Shown piece by piece: positions 23,170-32,395 of a stretch of DNA of 33,738 nt (position 1 is its first letter; every line of letters starts with the position of its first letter). The stretch is taken from positions 1 to 33,738 of the forward strand of contig JAADII010000050.1 of assembly GCA_013151415.1 (NCBI GenBank), in the 5' to 3' direction. This stretch comes from Chloroflexota bacterium (GTDB lineage Bacteria > Chloroflexota > Anaerolineae > J102). The notes under the pieces are model-generated. The model had not been told where the DNA came from, made no database searches, and saw only the letters and a program-made list of their open reading frames with translations. The translations under genes and the position numbers were made by a program.

Positions 23170-25506
23170 GTGGCACTCAACAACGTTCCTTCTCCTCATC
23201 ATCATGCGGCCGAACATGTCAGTCTGAGCCGCACATTGACCTTGTTCACCATCACCATGATCGGCGTCGGCGCGATGATTGGCGCGGGCATTTTTGTGCT
23301 GACGGGCATTGCCGCGGGCGTTGCCGGCCCGGCGTTGGTGTTGGCGTTTTTCCTCAATGGCGTCGTGGCCATGCTCACGGCCGCCTCGTATGCTGAGTTG
23401 GGCTCCGCTTTTCCAGAGGCGGGCGGTGGTTATTTGTGGGTGAAAATCGGTTTGGGCGGAGCCAACGGCTTTCTGGCCGGATGGATGAGCTGGTTCGCCC
23501 ATGCCGTGGCGGGCAGTCTTTACGGTTTGGCGTTTGGCCGCTTCGCCGCGGAGCTGGTTCACATGGCCGGCATCGATCTGTTTGGACTAACTGTTCACCA
23601 ACAAACGTTGCTTTTCATGACGTTGGTCATCGTCGCTTTTACGGCGATCAATTATCGCGGCGCGTCTGAAACCGGGGCGGTGGGCAATGTGATCACGATT
23701 TTGAAGATTGTCATCTTGGGTTTGTTCGTTATTTTTGGGGTGCTGGCCATGTTGCGCACCGACGCCTGGCACACCCGTTTCACCACCGAGTTCTTGCCCA
23801 ATGGCATTGTTGGGGTGTTCATCGCCATGGGCCTCACTTTCATCGCCTTCGAGGGTTATGAAATTATTGCCCAGTCGGGCGAGGAGGTAATCCAGCCAGA
23901 GCGCAATGTGCCGCGTGCGATTTTTCTTTCCATTCTTATCAGCGTCACCATTTATGTGTTGGTGAGCATCACGGCTTTGGGCGCGACCACGCCCCCGGCG
24001 GGCATGAATGTGTGGGATTATTTGGGCCAACAAAAGGAAGTGGCTGTTGTGGAAGTGGCTCAACAAACGTTTCCGCTGGGCATTGGCGCTGTGGTTTTGT
24101 TGCTTAGCGGCCTCATTTCCACCATGTCGGCTTTGAACGCGACCACGTATTCCTCTTCACGCGTCTCTTTCGCCATGGGCCGCGATCATAATCTGCCTGA
24201 GATTTTCTCGCGTATTCATCCGCGTCGGCACACCCCTTATTTGGCGGTCATTATCTCGGGCGGCCTTATGTTGCTTATGGCCTGGTCACTTCCCATCGAA
24301 GAGGTTGCGGCCGCGGCCGATATTATGTTTTTGCTATTGTTTTTGCAGGTGAATGTGGCCGTGATGACCTTGCGACACAAAATGCCTGATCTGCCTCGTA
24401 GTTTTCGGGTGCCCTGGTTCCCCATTGTCCCCTTGTTGGCTATTCTGGCCAATGCTTTTTTGGCGTTGGTGCTTTTTAGCTTTGCTCCTCGCGCCTGGGT
24501 GACCGCTGCAATCTGGCTTGTGGTGGGCTTGCTTGCCTATTATACGTATTTCAGGGCTGTGGAGATCAAGGAAAAGCCGAAGGAAATTTTGCTCGAAGAG
24601 GTGTTGGTCAGCCGCGATTACTCGGTGTTGGTGCCGGTCGCCACCGAAGAGCAAGCCCATGAGCTGGGCGCGATCGGCACAGTGGTGGCGCGTGCAAATC
24701 AGGGTGAGGTCCTGGCTTTGCATGTAGTCGCGGTGCCGCAGCAGTTAACTTTGGGCGAAGGGCGCGAACTCCTGCGCGAAGGGCGAAAATATCTGGAAGT
24801 CGTCATCGAGAAAGCCAAGCAGTACGATGTGCCGGTTCACACGCTCATTCGGCTTGGTCGTAAGGTCGATCAAGCCATTCGTCAGACCGCGGTGGATAAC
24901 GCCTCGGACCTCATTGTGTTGGGTTGGCCCGGGTATACCAACACCGCGGGCAAGCTTTTTGGCTCGGTCATTGATCCTTTGGTGGACAACCCACCCACTG
25001 ATGTGGCTGTGGTGCGCTACATTCGCGATGGCGGGGCTATCGAGAACTTGAAGGCCGTGTTGGTTCCGGTGGCGGGCGGCCCTAACAGTCGGCGCGCGGT
25101 GCGTTTGGCTGTGCAGTTGGCCCAAACTGTGCAGTCTGGTCCGGCCAAAGTGACGTTGATGCATGTGGCGCCCCCGGGAGCGGATGAAGCCATGCACATT
25201 CGCGCCCAAAAGGTGTTCGATTACACCCTGGAGGGGATCGAATACGATCGGATCGAGCGGCGCATTGTCGAGGCCGAACAGGTTGTGGAGGGCATTCTCT
25301 CGCAGGTGGAAGGCCATAATATGATTGTGATTGGCGCGACCGAAGAGCCGCTTTTCAAGAACTTGCTCATGGGCAACATCACTGAGCAGATTGCCAAGCG
25401 CTCTCAGGTGACCACCATCATGGTGAAGCGTCGCAGCAGCCGGTTGCATTCCATTGTGCGTCAGACCGTGCTTATGCCCACCACGCCCGAAACGCAAAGC
25501 CAGTGA
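23170..25506 (+). CDS. APC-family amino acid/cation transporter fused to two UspA domains
   Basis: A protein of about 778 residues. Residues about 20-465 are an APC transporter with around 12 membrane segments; GVGAMIGAGIFV (32-43) is the glycine-rich broken helix of this superfamily, and YAELGSAFPEAGGGY follows. Residues about 480-617 form a first UspA domain with the ATP-binding pattern G-x2-G-x9-G-S in GWPGYTNTAGKLFGS. Residues about 627-753 form a second UspA domain where that pattern is degraded (GATEEPLFKNLLMGN). The cytoplasmic UspA part probably gates transport in response to a nucleotide. No ATG fits; GTG 23170 is taken, with TTG 23086 as an alternative. Substrate is not known. Confidence 0.9.
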   Translation: MALNNVPSPHHHAAEHVSLSRTLTLFTITMIGVGAMIGAGIFVLTGIAAGVAGPALVLAFFLNGVVAMLTAASYAELGSAFPEAGGGYLWVKIGLGGANGFLAGWMSWFAHAVAGSLYGLAFGRFAAELVHMAGIDLFGLTVHQQTLLFMTLVIVAFTAINYRGASETGAVGNVITILKIVILGLFVIFGVLAMLRTDAWHTRFTTEFLPNGIVGVFIAMGLTFIAFEGYEIIAQSGEEVIQPERNVPRAIFLSILISVTIYVLVSITALGATTPPAGMNVWDYLGQQKEVAVVEVAQQTFPLGIGAVVLLLSGLISTMSALNATTYSSSRVSFAMGRDHNLPEIFSRIHPRRHTPYLAVIISGGLMLLMAWSLPIEEVAAAADIMFLLLFLQVNVAVMTLRHKMPDLPRSFRVPWFPIVPLLAILANAFLALVLFSFAPRAWVTAAIWLVVGLLAYYTYFRAVEIKEKPKEILLEEVLVSRDYSVLVPVATEEQAHELGAIGTVVARANQGEVLALHVVAVPQQLTLGEGRELLREGRKYLEVVIEKAKQYDVPVHTLIRLGRKVDQAIRQTAVDNASDLIVLGWPGYTNTAGKLFGSVIDPLVDNPPTDVAVVRYIRDGGAIENLKAVLVPVAGGPNSRRAVRLAVQLAQTVQSGPAKVTLMHVAPPGADEAMHIRAQKVFDYTLEGIEYDRIERRIVEAEQVVEGILSQVEGHNMIVIGATEEPLFKNLLMGNITEQIAKRSQVTTIMVKRRSSRLHSIVRQTVLMPTTPETQSQ

Positions 25507-25511
25507 ACCGC

Positions 25512-25653
25512 AGTCGACAACCCGAGGTTGGTCGGACAGCTCATGTCGTGATGAACGGCCAGACCCACATCGACCAAAAGGTGCATCGTCTACGTTGGTC
25601 GGCGCAAGCGATTTTCATCTGTATTGGCGCGGGCAAGCCCGCCGTCGGACCGC
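25512..25653 (+). repeat. Dispersed palindromic repeat, copy B
   Basis: About 142 bp after the transporter stop, matching copy A at 14416-14595 in both flanks: CCGAGGTTGGTCGGACAG, TCATGTCGTGATGA and AAGCGATTTTCAT. Here each arm of the central palindrome has a single unit (GACCCACATCGACC and CTACGTTGGTC) where copy A has two or more. The closing hairpin is GCGGGC-AA-GCCCGC (25629-25642), with the same stem and a different loop. Confidence 0.85.
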
Positions 25654-25656
25654 TGT

Positions 25657-25697
25657 GAAAAAGGGTGAGATGATTTGTCTCCAGGCCCTTGTTTTTA
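25657..25697. terminator. Candidate bidirectional terminator
   Basis: AAGGG with nearby GAGA pairs with TCTC and CCCTT (25660-25690), an interrupted stem of about nine pairs. It is flanked by A-run on the left and T-run on the right, so each strand has a stem followed by T residues. It lies between the convergent transporter and BNR protein genes and slightly overlaps the latter's stop codon. Confidence 0.5.
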
Positions 25698-28600
25698 TGG
25701 TAGATGAAGCTGGACCCAGGTTTGGCCACCGTCGTCGCTACGGAGGAATGCCGCGCCGGGCGAACCGAGCCGGTAGAGCGTGATGTAGATGCTCGGCCCG
25801 GCCCCCCAGGCGAGGGGCTGTGCATAATAACCCGGCCCGAACTGGTGTGCGATTTTCCAAAGCACCTGATCGGGGGCGAGCTCTAAAGGATTGGGGCTGT
25901 AGAGCAATGCGCCATTTTCGCCGCCCGCCCACAGCGAGCCCACATCCGCCCGCAGGGCCAGACCCAACAATGGCGGCGCATCGAGCGAGGGGGCCTGAAC
26001 CGGATCGGTGATCGCGGTCCACAGGCCAGGAGATTGGCCGCGCCAGAGATTGGGCTTGCTGGCGGGTCCCCATGTGTATGCATAAAGCGTGCTGTGAGCC
26101 GAGGGGTGTATCAAAATGTTTGCGGCAAGAGTGTCATCGTCTATGCCCAAGCCGGCCGCGCTCCAGTTTGCGCCGCCATCGGTGCTGCGTAATACGCCTC
26201 GATAACCTGCGCGCTGGCCCGCGGTCCAAAGGATTGATGGGTTGCTGAAGTCCACCGTTACGCCGATTTCGGGTTGGAATGAGGAGACATGGCTCCAATT
26301 CGCCCCGCCATCGACGCTCTTATACAAGCCTCCAATCGCACCAACCCAAAGCTCGAAGGGTGGAGCATAGCCGCCGCCCAACGAACGACCGGGATGGCCG
26401 ATTTTGGAGCTGAGGTCGAGATTCAGCCATGTCGCGCCGCGATCATGCGAGAGGAGCAGCCGACCCTGGTTGTCCAGCGCATAGAGCGATTCGGGCGTAG
26501 TGGCCTGCGCAATGACATAGAGCGGGTAAATGGCGTCCAATGGAAAGAGCGGCGTGGCCGTAGGCGTGGGCGTGAATGTAGGGGTGCGCGTGGGGGTGAA
26601 TGTGGACGTGGGCGTGTTGGTGGGAGTCGGCGTGGCCGTGGGGGTCTCGGTGCGCGTGGGCGTGATGGTCGATGTGGGGGTGACGGTTGGCGTTGGCGTG
26701 ATGGTGGGTGTGGGCGTGATGGTGGGGGTTTCGGTTGGAGTTGGTGTGATGGTTGGCGTAGGTGTGACGGTTGGCGTGGGTGTGGGGCGCTCGTAATCCA
26801 ACCACATCAGCGGGAGATAGAGCAGTTCGGGCAAAGGCGTGGGTGTGGGGGTGGGTTGGCAGGCCGAGAGCCAGAAGTCGTCGAAGTATTGGGCCGTGAA
26901 AGAGCCAGAGCCGTTGTTGAATGTGCCGAATTGGAGTCGGACTTGTTTGCCGCCAAAGGCGGTCAAGTCGAACTGCTCGTTGACCCAGGCTTGATCGTTG
27001 TCGAGACGAGCGTAAAGAAAGGTGATCTCGCCACCTGGCAGCTCGATGACCATGCCGTATTGCAAATCACCCTTGAGCGCGCTGAGGGCGTCGCGAAATT
27101 CGCTGTAGGTGCGGGAGCGCAATACGCGCGCCAGGGCCGGATCGGGGAGGGTTTGGGTTTGAGCCGAAAGGGAGGCGCTGCCTGGGGCCAGGGGCCATCG
27201 CCAGATGTCTAGCGTGATACTGGCGGCCAGGGGAAGCGTCACATCTTGATAAAAGTCGCTGTAGCTGTAACGATCCTCGGCCGCATCGGTCACGCCTGTG
27301 AGCATAGACCATGACCCCTGGCGTTTTTTGTCGGTGGTGCGCCGCGCGGAGTAGGCCGTCACCGGAATGGTCCACTCGCCCTCGTATTCAAAACTGCGAT
27401 TGAGCAGTAATTGGCTACAGGGATCGGGCGTGGCCGTAGGAGCTGTGGCGGGAGCCAGCTCCCACACGCCGTCTGCGCCCACCAGCAGCGAATCGGGCTT
27501 GTCTTGTGGAACAAGCAGGCTGCGAATGGCGGCGTGGTCGGGCGTGGACCCCAGGTTTTCCCAGGTCAGACCGCCATCAACGCTGCGAAGGATGTCGGAA
27601 GGCAAAGGGGTCTCATCGTCGGGATCGTCGTCATAGGTCGCCAGATAGAGTGTGTGGTCGGTCGCGTAGTTTGGACTGGCGGCCAACGCGGCGATGGGCG
27701 CCTGAGGCCCGCCGACCTGCGTCCAGGTGTGGCCTGCGTCGTCGCTACGCCAGAGTTGGTCGCTCCGGGCGTAAGGCGGATTTGCGTCGTAGCGGACAAT
27801 GGCCAGGAAGTAGGTGGTGGGTGAGGCGGCGATAAGCTTGTTGGGCGCCCAGGAGGGATTGGCCGCGGGAGTGATGGGAGGCGGAGAGCTGGCCGCCTTC
27901 CAGACGGCCCCGCCGTCGTGACTGTAATAAACGTTGTTCCCGGCAGCGACCAGGGTTTGATCAGTGTCGAACGCGGGAGAAAGCGCCAGCAAGATGGCTT
28001 TATGGTTTGCATCCCAGAAGGGTTGAGCGGTCCAGCTTACCCCGCGATCGTTGGTTTCCAGAACTTTTGATTCGGTGACGGCGAAGGCCGTGTTGTCGGT
28101 GGCGAAAGCGGGCGAGACTTCCACCTGGCCCAAATACGCGGCGTTGGCTTGCGGCGTCCAGGCGTCGCCGCGATCGTCCGAATGGTAAAGCGTGGCGCCA
28201 ATGCTTACGCCCAGCAGTTTGGTGGTGTAGAGCGCGCCATCGACGGGATAATCGGGGCTGAGCGCGACATCGGTGTGTGAAGATGCAAGAACGCCCACCA
28301 ATCCAGCGCTGGCTGGTCGCCATTGGCCGGCGTTGCGACGCCACACGCCCAGATTCGTGGCCGCGAAAAGATCACCGCCTGCGCCATAGTCCACTGTGTC
28401 GAGCGCGAACACGGGTAATCGGGTGAATCCGTCGGACAAATCAAACGTATTGCCACCATCCACGCTTATCCATACGCCATCGATGGTCCCCGCTAGCACC
28501 GTGCGGTCCAGTTCGAAATTGGGCGAGACGGCAATGCGTCGGATGCTCTTGCCGTTGAAATCCGCAGGCAAATGGATGAATTCGTCTATATCGAAGTCGT

Positions 28601-29522
28601 AACGATAGAGTGTGGGGCCGACTGCGGTGAATATCCCTTTGCCATCGGCCGAGACGGCCAGGGGATCGTAGTTGGCGTTGGCCTGACCGCCAAAGATGGC
28701 CCAACTGACGCCAGCGTCGGCGCTGCGCCATATCTGATTATCAAAGGTGGCATAGACCGCATCGTAACCGGGACGGAACGCGATATCGAAGACCTGGGTG
28801 TTGGTGATGGTTTGCGTAAAGGTGACGCCGCCATCCGTGCTGCGCCAAAGACCATCACTGGCCGCGAGCAGCACAATATGACCCTGAGTGGGATGAAAAC
28901 GCACGCGACGAGGCATGCCAGGGCCAGGAATAGTCGCCCAACTCGCTCCGGCGTCCGCGGTGCGCCACAGCGCGCCGTATACGCCGCCGGCCAGTATGGT
29001 CTGGTCGGCCGCGAATTCAGGGCTGATATCGACGGTGGCGACCATATTGGGAGCGCCGGCGGCAAAGCCGGATATCTGTGTCCAGCTGGCGCCGCCGTCT
29101 TGAGTCAGCCAGACCCCCGACCAAAGGGCCGCGACGGCTGTTTTATCAACGGCCCAATGGGTTGAAAAAGCCATATCCAACACTGCGCCATCCTGCTCTC
29201 CGCCCACCCAAGACCAGGTTTGACCACCGTTGTTCGAGCGTTGGATGCCATGCCCCGCCCAGCTGCCATGCCCATAATTTCGTCCCCCACCCGCGAAAAC
29301 CACATGATCGCCAGGATAAATTGGGCTCAGCGCCAAAGCCAGGGCCGGTCCTCCACGCGGGCCTCCCAGATCGAGCCAGGAAAGGGGCGCGGCGCGAACG
29401 GTTGTCGTGGGTTTGCGTCCAAAACTCACAAACGCGGCCGCGGCGATCAGCAACAAGACCAAAAAAGTGGCGAGAAAACGGCGACCGCGCGCAAAAAGCG
29501 CGGGCCAGGGTGTAGCTCGCAT
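25695..29522 (-). CDS. Secreted or membrane-anchored BNR/Asp-box beta-propeller protein with Thr-Pro linker
   Basis: A 1275-residue surface protein. Residues about 13-33 ([19 protein letters not shown]) are a signal or anchor helix. About 40-690 contain around eleven Asp-box motifs of the form S/T-x-D-x-G-x-x-W (for example [29 protein letters not shown]), as in sortilin/YCF48-like propellers. About 700-887 is a jelly-roll-like domain starting [24 protein letters not shown] (about 895) and a Thr-Pro-rich linker (about 905-990) follow, then four more Asp-boxes to the end. The ATG at 29522 has GGAGGTG; an upstream start would add 69 unlikely residues. Ligand unknown; sialidase activity is not implied, since the catalytic residues of sialidases were not seen. 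Confidence 0.88.
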   Translation of the reverse strand: MRATPWPALFARGRRFLATFLVLLLIAAAAFVSFGRKPTTTVRAAPLSWLDLGGPRGGPALALALSPIYPGDHVVFAGGGRNYGHGSWAGHGIQRSNNGGQTWSWVGGEQDGAVLDMAFSTHWAVDKTAVAALWSGVWLTQDGGASWTQISGFAAGAPNMVATVDISPEFAADQTILAGGVYGALWRTADAGASWATIPGPGMPRRVRFHPTQGHIVLLAASDGLWRSTDGGVTFTQTITNTQVFDIAFRPGYDAVYATFDNQIWRSADAGVSWAIFGGQANANYDPLAVSADGKGIFTAVGPTLYRYDFDIDEFIHLPADFNGKSIRRIAVSPNFELDRTVLAGTIDGVWISVDGGNTFDLSDGFTRLPVFALDTVDYGAGGDLFAATNLGVWRRNAGQWRPASAGLVGVLASSHTDVALSPDYPVDGALYTTKLLGVSIGATLYHSDDRGDAWTPQANAAYLGQVEVSPAFATDNTAFAVTESKVLETNDRGVSWTAQPFWDANHKAILLALSPAFDTDQTLVAAGNNVYYSHDGGAVWKAASSPPPITPAANPSWAPNKLIAASPTTYFLAIVRYDANPPYARSDQLWRSDDAGHTWTQVGGPQAPIAALAASPNYATDHTLYLATYDDDPDDETPLPSDILRSVDGGLTWENLGSTPDHAAIRSLLVPQDKPDSLLVGADGVWELAPATAPTATPDPCSQLLLNRSFEYEGEWTIPVTAYSARRTTDKKRQGSWSMLTGVTDAAEDRYSYSDFYQDVTLPLAASITLDIWRWPLAPGSASLSAQTQTLPDPALARVLRSRTYSEFRDALSALKGDLQYGMVIELPGGEITFLYARLDNDQAWVNEQFDLTAFGGKQVRLQFGTFNNGSGSFTAQYFDDFWLSACQPTPTPTPLPELLYLPLMWLDYERPTPTPTVTPTPTITPTPTETPTITPTPTITPTPTVTPTSTITPTRTETPTATPTPTNTPTSTFTPTRTPTFTPTPTATPLFPLDAIYPLYVIAQATTPESLYALDNQGRLLLSHDRGATWLNLDLSSKIGHPGRSLGGGYAPPFELWVGAIGGLYKSVDGGANWSHVSSFQPEIGVTVDFSNPSILWTAGQRAGYRGVLRSTDGGANWSAAGLGIDDDTLAANILIHPSAHSTLYAYTWGPASKPNLWRGQSPGLWTAITDPVQAPSLDAPPLLGLALRADVGSLWAGGENGALLYSPNPLELAPDQVLWKIAHQFGPGYYAQPLAWGAGPSIYITLYRLGSPGAAFLRSDDGGQTWVQLHLP
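26554..26794 (-). repeat. Low-complexity coding repeat for the Thr-Pro linker
   Basis: About 240 bp of degenerate 6- and 12-nt units encode alternating Thr-Pro with every few residues replaced ([18 protein letters not shown] and similar). Such tracts vary in length by slippage and serve as stiff extracellular spacers. The other strand reads as a Val-Gly run, which is only a shadow. Confidence 0.85.
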
Positions 29523-29961
29523 TTCAGCACCTCCACGAGATGATCGTATTGCGTTTGCGTAACCCTTCGCCGAGACTAAGGCTATTTTGCCGGGCGGTGG
29601 TTTCGATTTGGAGGCGCGTCTACGTTCGCCGAGATACGCAGGACGCAACACGAGATACGTTCTGACCATGCACTCGATGGCATAGTGCATCATAGAGGAT
29701 GACGCAGAAAAGCCTTGAAAGTCGCGCAAGACGAGTTGGGGGTGCGTTCTTTAGCGTGCTATACTATGGGTGAGCGTTCACCGTTCTATGTTTTACGGCT
29801 TTAAGTTCATGGTTTTTGGTTCGCGATTGGCTTGCTTGTTGTTGCCGGTTTAGCGTCTTGGCCTTTGACTTTTGCTCCCAAAGGTCCGTCCTCTTGATTT
29901 CTGGAGTTTCGACCTCTTTTCATCGTTATAATCTTCTCTATCTCACCCAACGGAGTGTGTG
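29523..29961. other. Intergenic region between the BNR protein gene and tdh
   Basis: No gene is supported in these 439 bases. They contain degenerate GAGATACG/ACGCAACACG repeats (about 29628-29660), a perfect inverted repeat ATGCACT/AGTGCAT (29668-29674 and 29684-29690) with a 9-nt spacer, a possible plus-strand promoter TTGGGG-18-TATACT (29736-29765), and the tdh -10 box. The last 200 bases are T-rich. Confidence 0.45.
29927..29932 (+). promoter_or_regulatory. -10 element of the tdh-kbl promoter
   Basis: A perfect TATAAT, 30 nt before the tdh ATG, would start transcription near 29939. No good -35 hexamer is seen at 16-18 nt (GAGTTT is the best), so an activator or extended contacts may be needed. 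Confidence 0.5.
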
Positions 29962-31014
29962 ATGAGCGAACACAATGGCGCCATGCGCGCCATCGTCAAG
30001 CCCGACCGTTCGCCGGGGCTGAAGATGGTGGAGGCGCCCATCCCCCAGCCGGGGCCGCGCGATGCGCTGATCCGGGTGACGGCCACTTCGATTTGCGGCA
30101 CGGACATGCATATTTTTCGCTGGGACCCGTGGGCGCAGAGCCGCATCAACCCGCCTGTGATCGTGGGTCATGAGTTCTGCGGGCATGTGGTGGAGGTGGG
30201 GGAAAAAGTGACCGAGGTGAAGGTGGGCGATTTCGTCTCCGCGGAAAGCCACATCGTGTGTCATGCCTGTCGCATGTGTCGCACGGGTCGGGGGCATCTG
30301 TGCCAGAATACGCAGATCATCGGCGTGGACCGGGACGGCTGCTGGGCCGACTACATCGTCATGCCGGCCGAAAATCTGTGGCCCAATCCGCCTGATATGT
30401 CGCCGGAAGTGGCCAGCTTGCAGGAGAATTTCGGCAACGCGGTGCACACGGCCTTCGCGACCGACCTCACCGCGCGCAAGGTGCTGGTGACGGGTTGCGG
30501 GCCGGTGGGCCTGATGACGATTATGGTGGCCAAGGCGGCCGGCGCGCGCACCATCTACGCCACCGACATCTCGAATTATCGTTTGCGCATGGCGCGCGAT
30601 ATGGGCGCGGATGTGGCCATCAATGTTTCGGAGCAAGACGCGTTCAGCATCATTTGGGAGGACACGGGCGGTGATGGCGTGGATGTGTTGTTGGAGATGT
30701 CGGGCGCGCCGCAGGCCATTGATCTGGGTTTTCGCGTGTTGCGGCCCGGCGGCGAGGCCGCGTTGCTGGGCTTGGCGCCCTCGGCCATCCCCTTTGATGT
30801 CAACAATCATGTGGTGTTCAAGGGCGCGACCGTGTACGGCATTGTGGGTCGCGAGCTTTGGGGCACCTGGTATCGGATGCGCGGCCTGCTGAGCAGCGGC
30901 CTGGTGGATCTCACCAAGGTGGTCACCCATCGCTTCAGCCTGGATGAATACGAAAAAGCGCTGCGCGTGATGCACAGCGGCCAGAGCGGAAAGGTGGTGA
31001 TGTTTACGGAATAA
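29962..31014 (+). CDS. tdh: L-threonine 3-dehydrogenase (zinc-dependent)
   Basis: A 350-residue medium-chain dehydrogenase that oxidises L-threonine to 2-amino-3-ketobutyrate with NAD. Catalytic zinc ligands are C45 (SICGTDMHIF), H70 and E71 (GHEFCGHV); the structural zinc has C100, C103, C106 and C114. The Rossmann motif is VTGCGPVG (176-183), and LQENFGNAVHTAF is characteristic of threonine dehydrogenases. The next gene encodes the enzyme that uses its unstable product, which makes the substrate assignment strong. ATG 29962 has GGAG six nt upstream; a GTG one codon earlier is less likely. A 76-bp palindromic spacer separates it from kbl. Confidence 0.95.
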   Translation: MSEHNGAMRAIVKPDRSPGLKMVEAPIPQPGPRDALIRVTATSICGTDMHIFRWDPWAQSRINPPVIVGHEFCGHVVEVGEKVTEVKVGDFVSAESHIVCHACRMCRTGRGHLCQNTQIIGVDRDGCWADYIVMPAENLWPNPPDMSPEVASLQENFGNAVHTAFATDLTARKVLVTGCGPVGLMTIMVAKAAGARTIYATDISNYRLRMARDMGADVAINVSEQDAFSIIWEDTGGDGVDVLLEMSGAPQAIDLGFRVLRPGGEAALLGLAPSAIPFDVNNHVVFKGATVYGIVGRELWGTWYRMRGLLSSGLVDLTKVVTHRFSLDEYEKALRVMHSGQSGKVVMFTE

Positions 31015-31018
31015 AAAC

Positions 31019-31076
31019 GATCAACAGTCGACGGTCAACGGTCAACTGTGAACCGTGAACTGTGAACTGTAAACTC
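31019..31076. repeat. GTGAAC-type palindrome between tdh and kbl
   Basis: Units of seven bases run in one sense (CAACAGTCGACGGTCAACGG) and then in the opposite sense (ACTGTGAACCGTGAACTGTG), giving an imperfect hairpin within the operon. The same family flanks the composite element at 2288-2492. The kbl ribosome-binding site CGGAGG follows right after it. Confidence 0.75.
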
Positions 31077-31090
31077 CCGGAGGTTCAAAC

Positions 31091-32281
31091 ATGACGGAAG
31101 CAAAGTTGCAATTCATTGTGGATGAAATCGAGCGTTTGCAACAGGAGAATCTGTTCATCAACATTCGCACCATCGAGTCGCCCGCGGATGGTTGGATGGT
31201 GGTGGACGGCAAGCGTGTGCTCAATTTCTGCACGAACAATTATCTGGGCCTGGCCAATCATCCCCGGCTGCGCGAGGCCGCGAAGAAGGCCATCGACCGT
31301 TGGGGCGTGGGCCCGGCCGCGGTGCGCACCATCGCCGGAACGACCAGCCTGCATGTGGAGCTGGAGCGACGGCTGGCCGCGTTCAAGGGCGTGGAGGACG
31401 CGCTTTATGTGCAGAGCGGGTTCAACGCCAATCAGGCCGCAATCCCGCCGTTGGTGGGCAAGGGCGATGTGATCTTTTCCGACCGACTGAATCACGCCTC
31501 CATCATTGATGGGTGCCGTCTTTCGGGCGCGAAGATCGTGGTCTATGAGCATTGCGACGCGGAGGACGCGGAGGCCAAGATTCGCGAGCATCTGCCCAAT
31601 TATCGTCGCGGGCTGCTGGTGACGGACGGCGTGTTCAGCATGGATGGCGACATCGCGCCCCTGGACCGGCTGTATGAGGTGGCCGAGAAGTACGGCGTGC
31701 TGACCATGGTGGACGACGCGCACGGTGAGGGCGTGCTGGGCCGCGGGGGCCGCGGCATCGTGGATCATTTCGATCTGCACGGCAAGTTCGATGTGGAGAT
31801 CGGCACGCTCTCGAAAGCGTTCGGCGTGGTGGGCGGCGTGATCGCCGGCAAGAAGCTCATCGTCGATTACATCCGCCAGAAGGCCCGACCCTTCCTCTTT
31901 TCCAGCGCGACCACCCCGGCCGACACCGCGGCCTGTCTCGCGGCCGTGGATTTGCTGGAGGAAAGCGAGGATCGGGTGAATCGGCTGTGGGAGAACGCGC
32001 GTTATCTGCGCCAGGGCATGCAAGAGCTGGGCTTCGACACCGGCCACAGCCAGACGCCCATTTTGCCCATCATGCTGGGCGACGCGGGATTGGCCAAGCG
32101 CTTCAGCCGGTTGCTGTTCGAGAACGGTGTGTTCGCCATGAGCATCGGCTTCCCGACCGTGCCGCGCGGTCAGGCCCGCATTCGGGTGATGAACACGGCC
32201 GCGCACAGCAAGGAAGACCTGGACTTCGGCCTGGAGGTCTTCGCCAAGGTCGGTCGGGAGTTGGGAGTGATTGGGAAGTAG
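31091..32281 (+). CDS. kbl: Glycine C-acetyltransferase (2-amino-3-ketobutyrate CoA ligase)
   Basis: A 396-residue PLP enzyme of the alpha-oxoamine synthase family. It splits 2-amino-3-ketobutyrate with CoA to glycine and acetyl-CoA, completing threonine breakdown begun by Tdh. [13 protein letters not shown] (46-58) is the usual start of the core, [11 protein letters not shown] (207-217) binds PLP with H211 and the aspartates, and the Schiff-base lysine is K242 in [12 protein letters not shown]. The C-terminal [17 protein letters not shown] fits the family. ATG 31091 has GGAGG. Related enzymes (8-amino-7-oxononanoate or 5-aminolevulinate synthase) are excluded mainly by the tdh neighbour. Confidence 0.96.
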   Translation: MTEAKLQFIVDEIERLQQENLFINIRTIESPADGWMVVDGKRVLNFCTNNYLGLANHPRLREAAKKAIDRWGVGPAAVRTIAGTTSLHVELERRLAAFKGVEDALYVQSGFNANQAAIPPLVGKGDVIFSDRLNHASIIDGCRLSGAKIVVYEHCDAEDAEAKIREHLPNYRRGLLVTDGVFSMDGDIAPLDRLYEVAEKYGVLTMVDDAHGEGVLGRGGRGIVDHFDLHGKFDVEIGTLSKAFGVVGGVIAGKKLIVDYIRQKARPFLFSSATTPADTAACLAAVDLLEESEDRVNRLWENARYLRQGMQELGFDTGHSQTPILPIMLGDAGLAKRFSRLLFENGVFAMSIGFPTVPRGQARIRVMNTAAHSKEDLDFGLEVFAKVGRELGVIGK

Positions 32282-32376
32282 GTATTGGGTATTAGGTATT
32301 GGATACTGGGTATTCAGGTTTTCCTCCAAGCGCCAATACCCAGTATCCAGTACCCAATATCCCAATACCCAGTATC
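32281..32376. repeat. GGTATTGG-type long hairpin between kbl and the deazaflavin protein gene
   Basis: The arm from 32281 (GGTATTGGGTATTAGGTATT, continuing GGATACTGGGTATT) is inverted at about 32335-32375 with roughly nine of ten bases pairing and one bulge; the loop is about 20 nt. The element starts at the last base of the kbl stop codon and fills the intergenic space almost to the next start. Confidence 0.85.
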
Positions 32377-32395
32377 CATGATGGAGACAAGCCCC

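Noticed and set aside
26530-26796. Plus-strand frame giving a Val-Gly-rich repetitive protein
   Set aside because: It is the complement of the Thr-Pro linker of the BNR protein; the composition follows directly from the repeats on the other strand and there is no ribosome-binding site.
25695-29522. Sialidase or neuraminidase
   Set aside because: Asp-boxes alone are shared by many propellers; the catalytic Arg triad and Tyr/Glu pair of sialidases were not seen.
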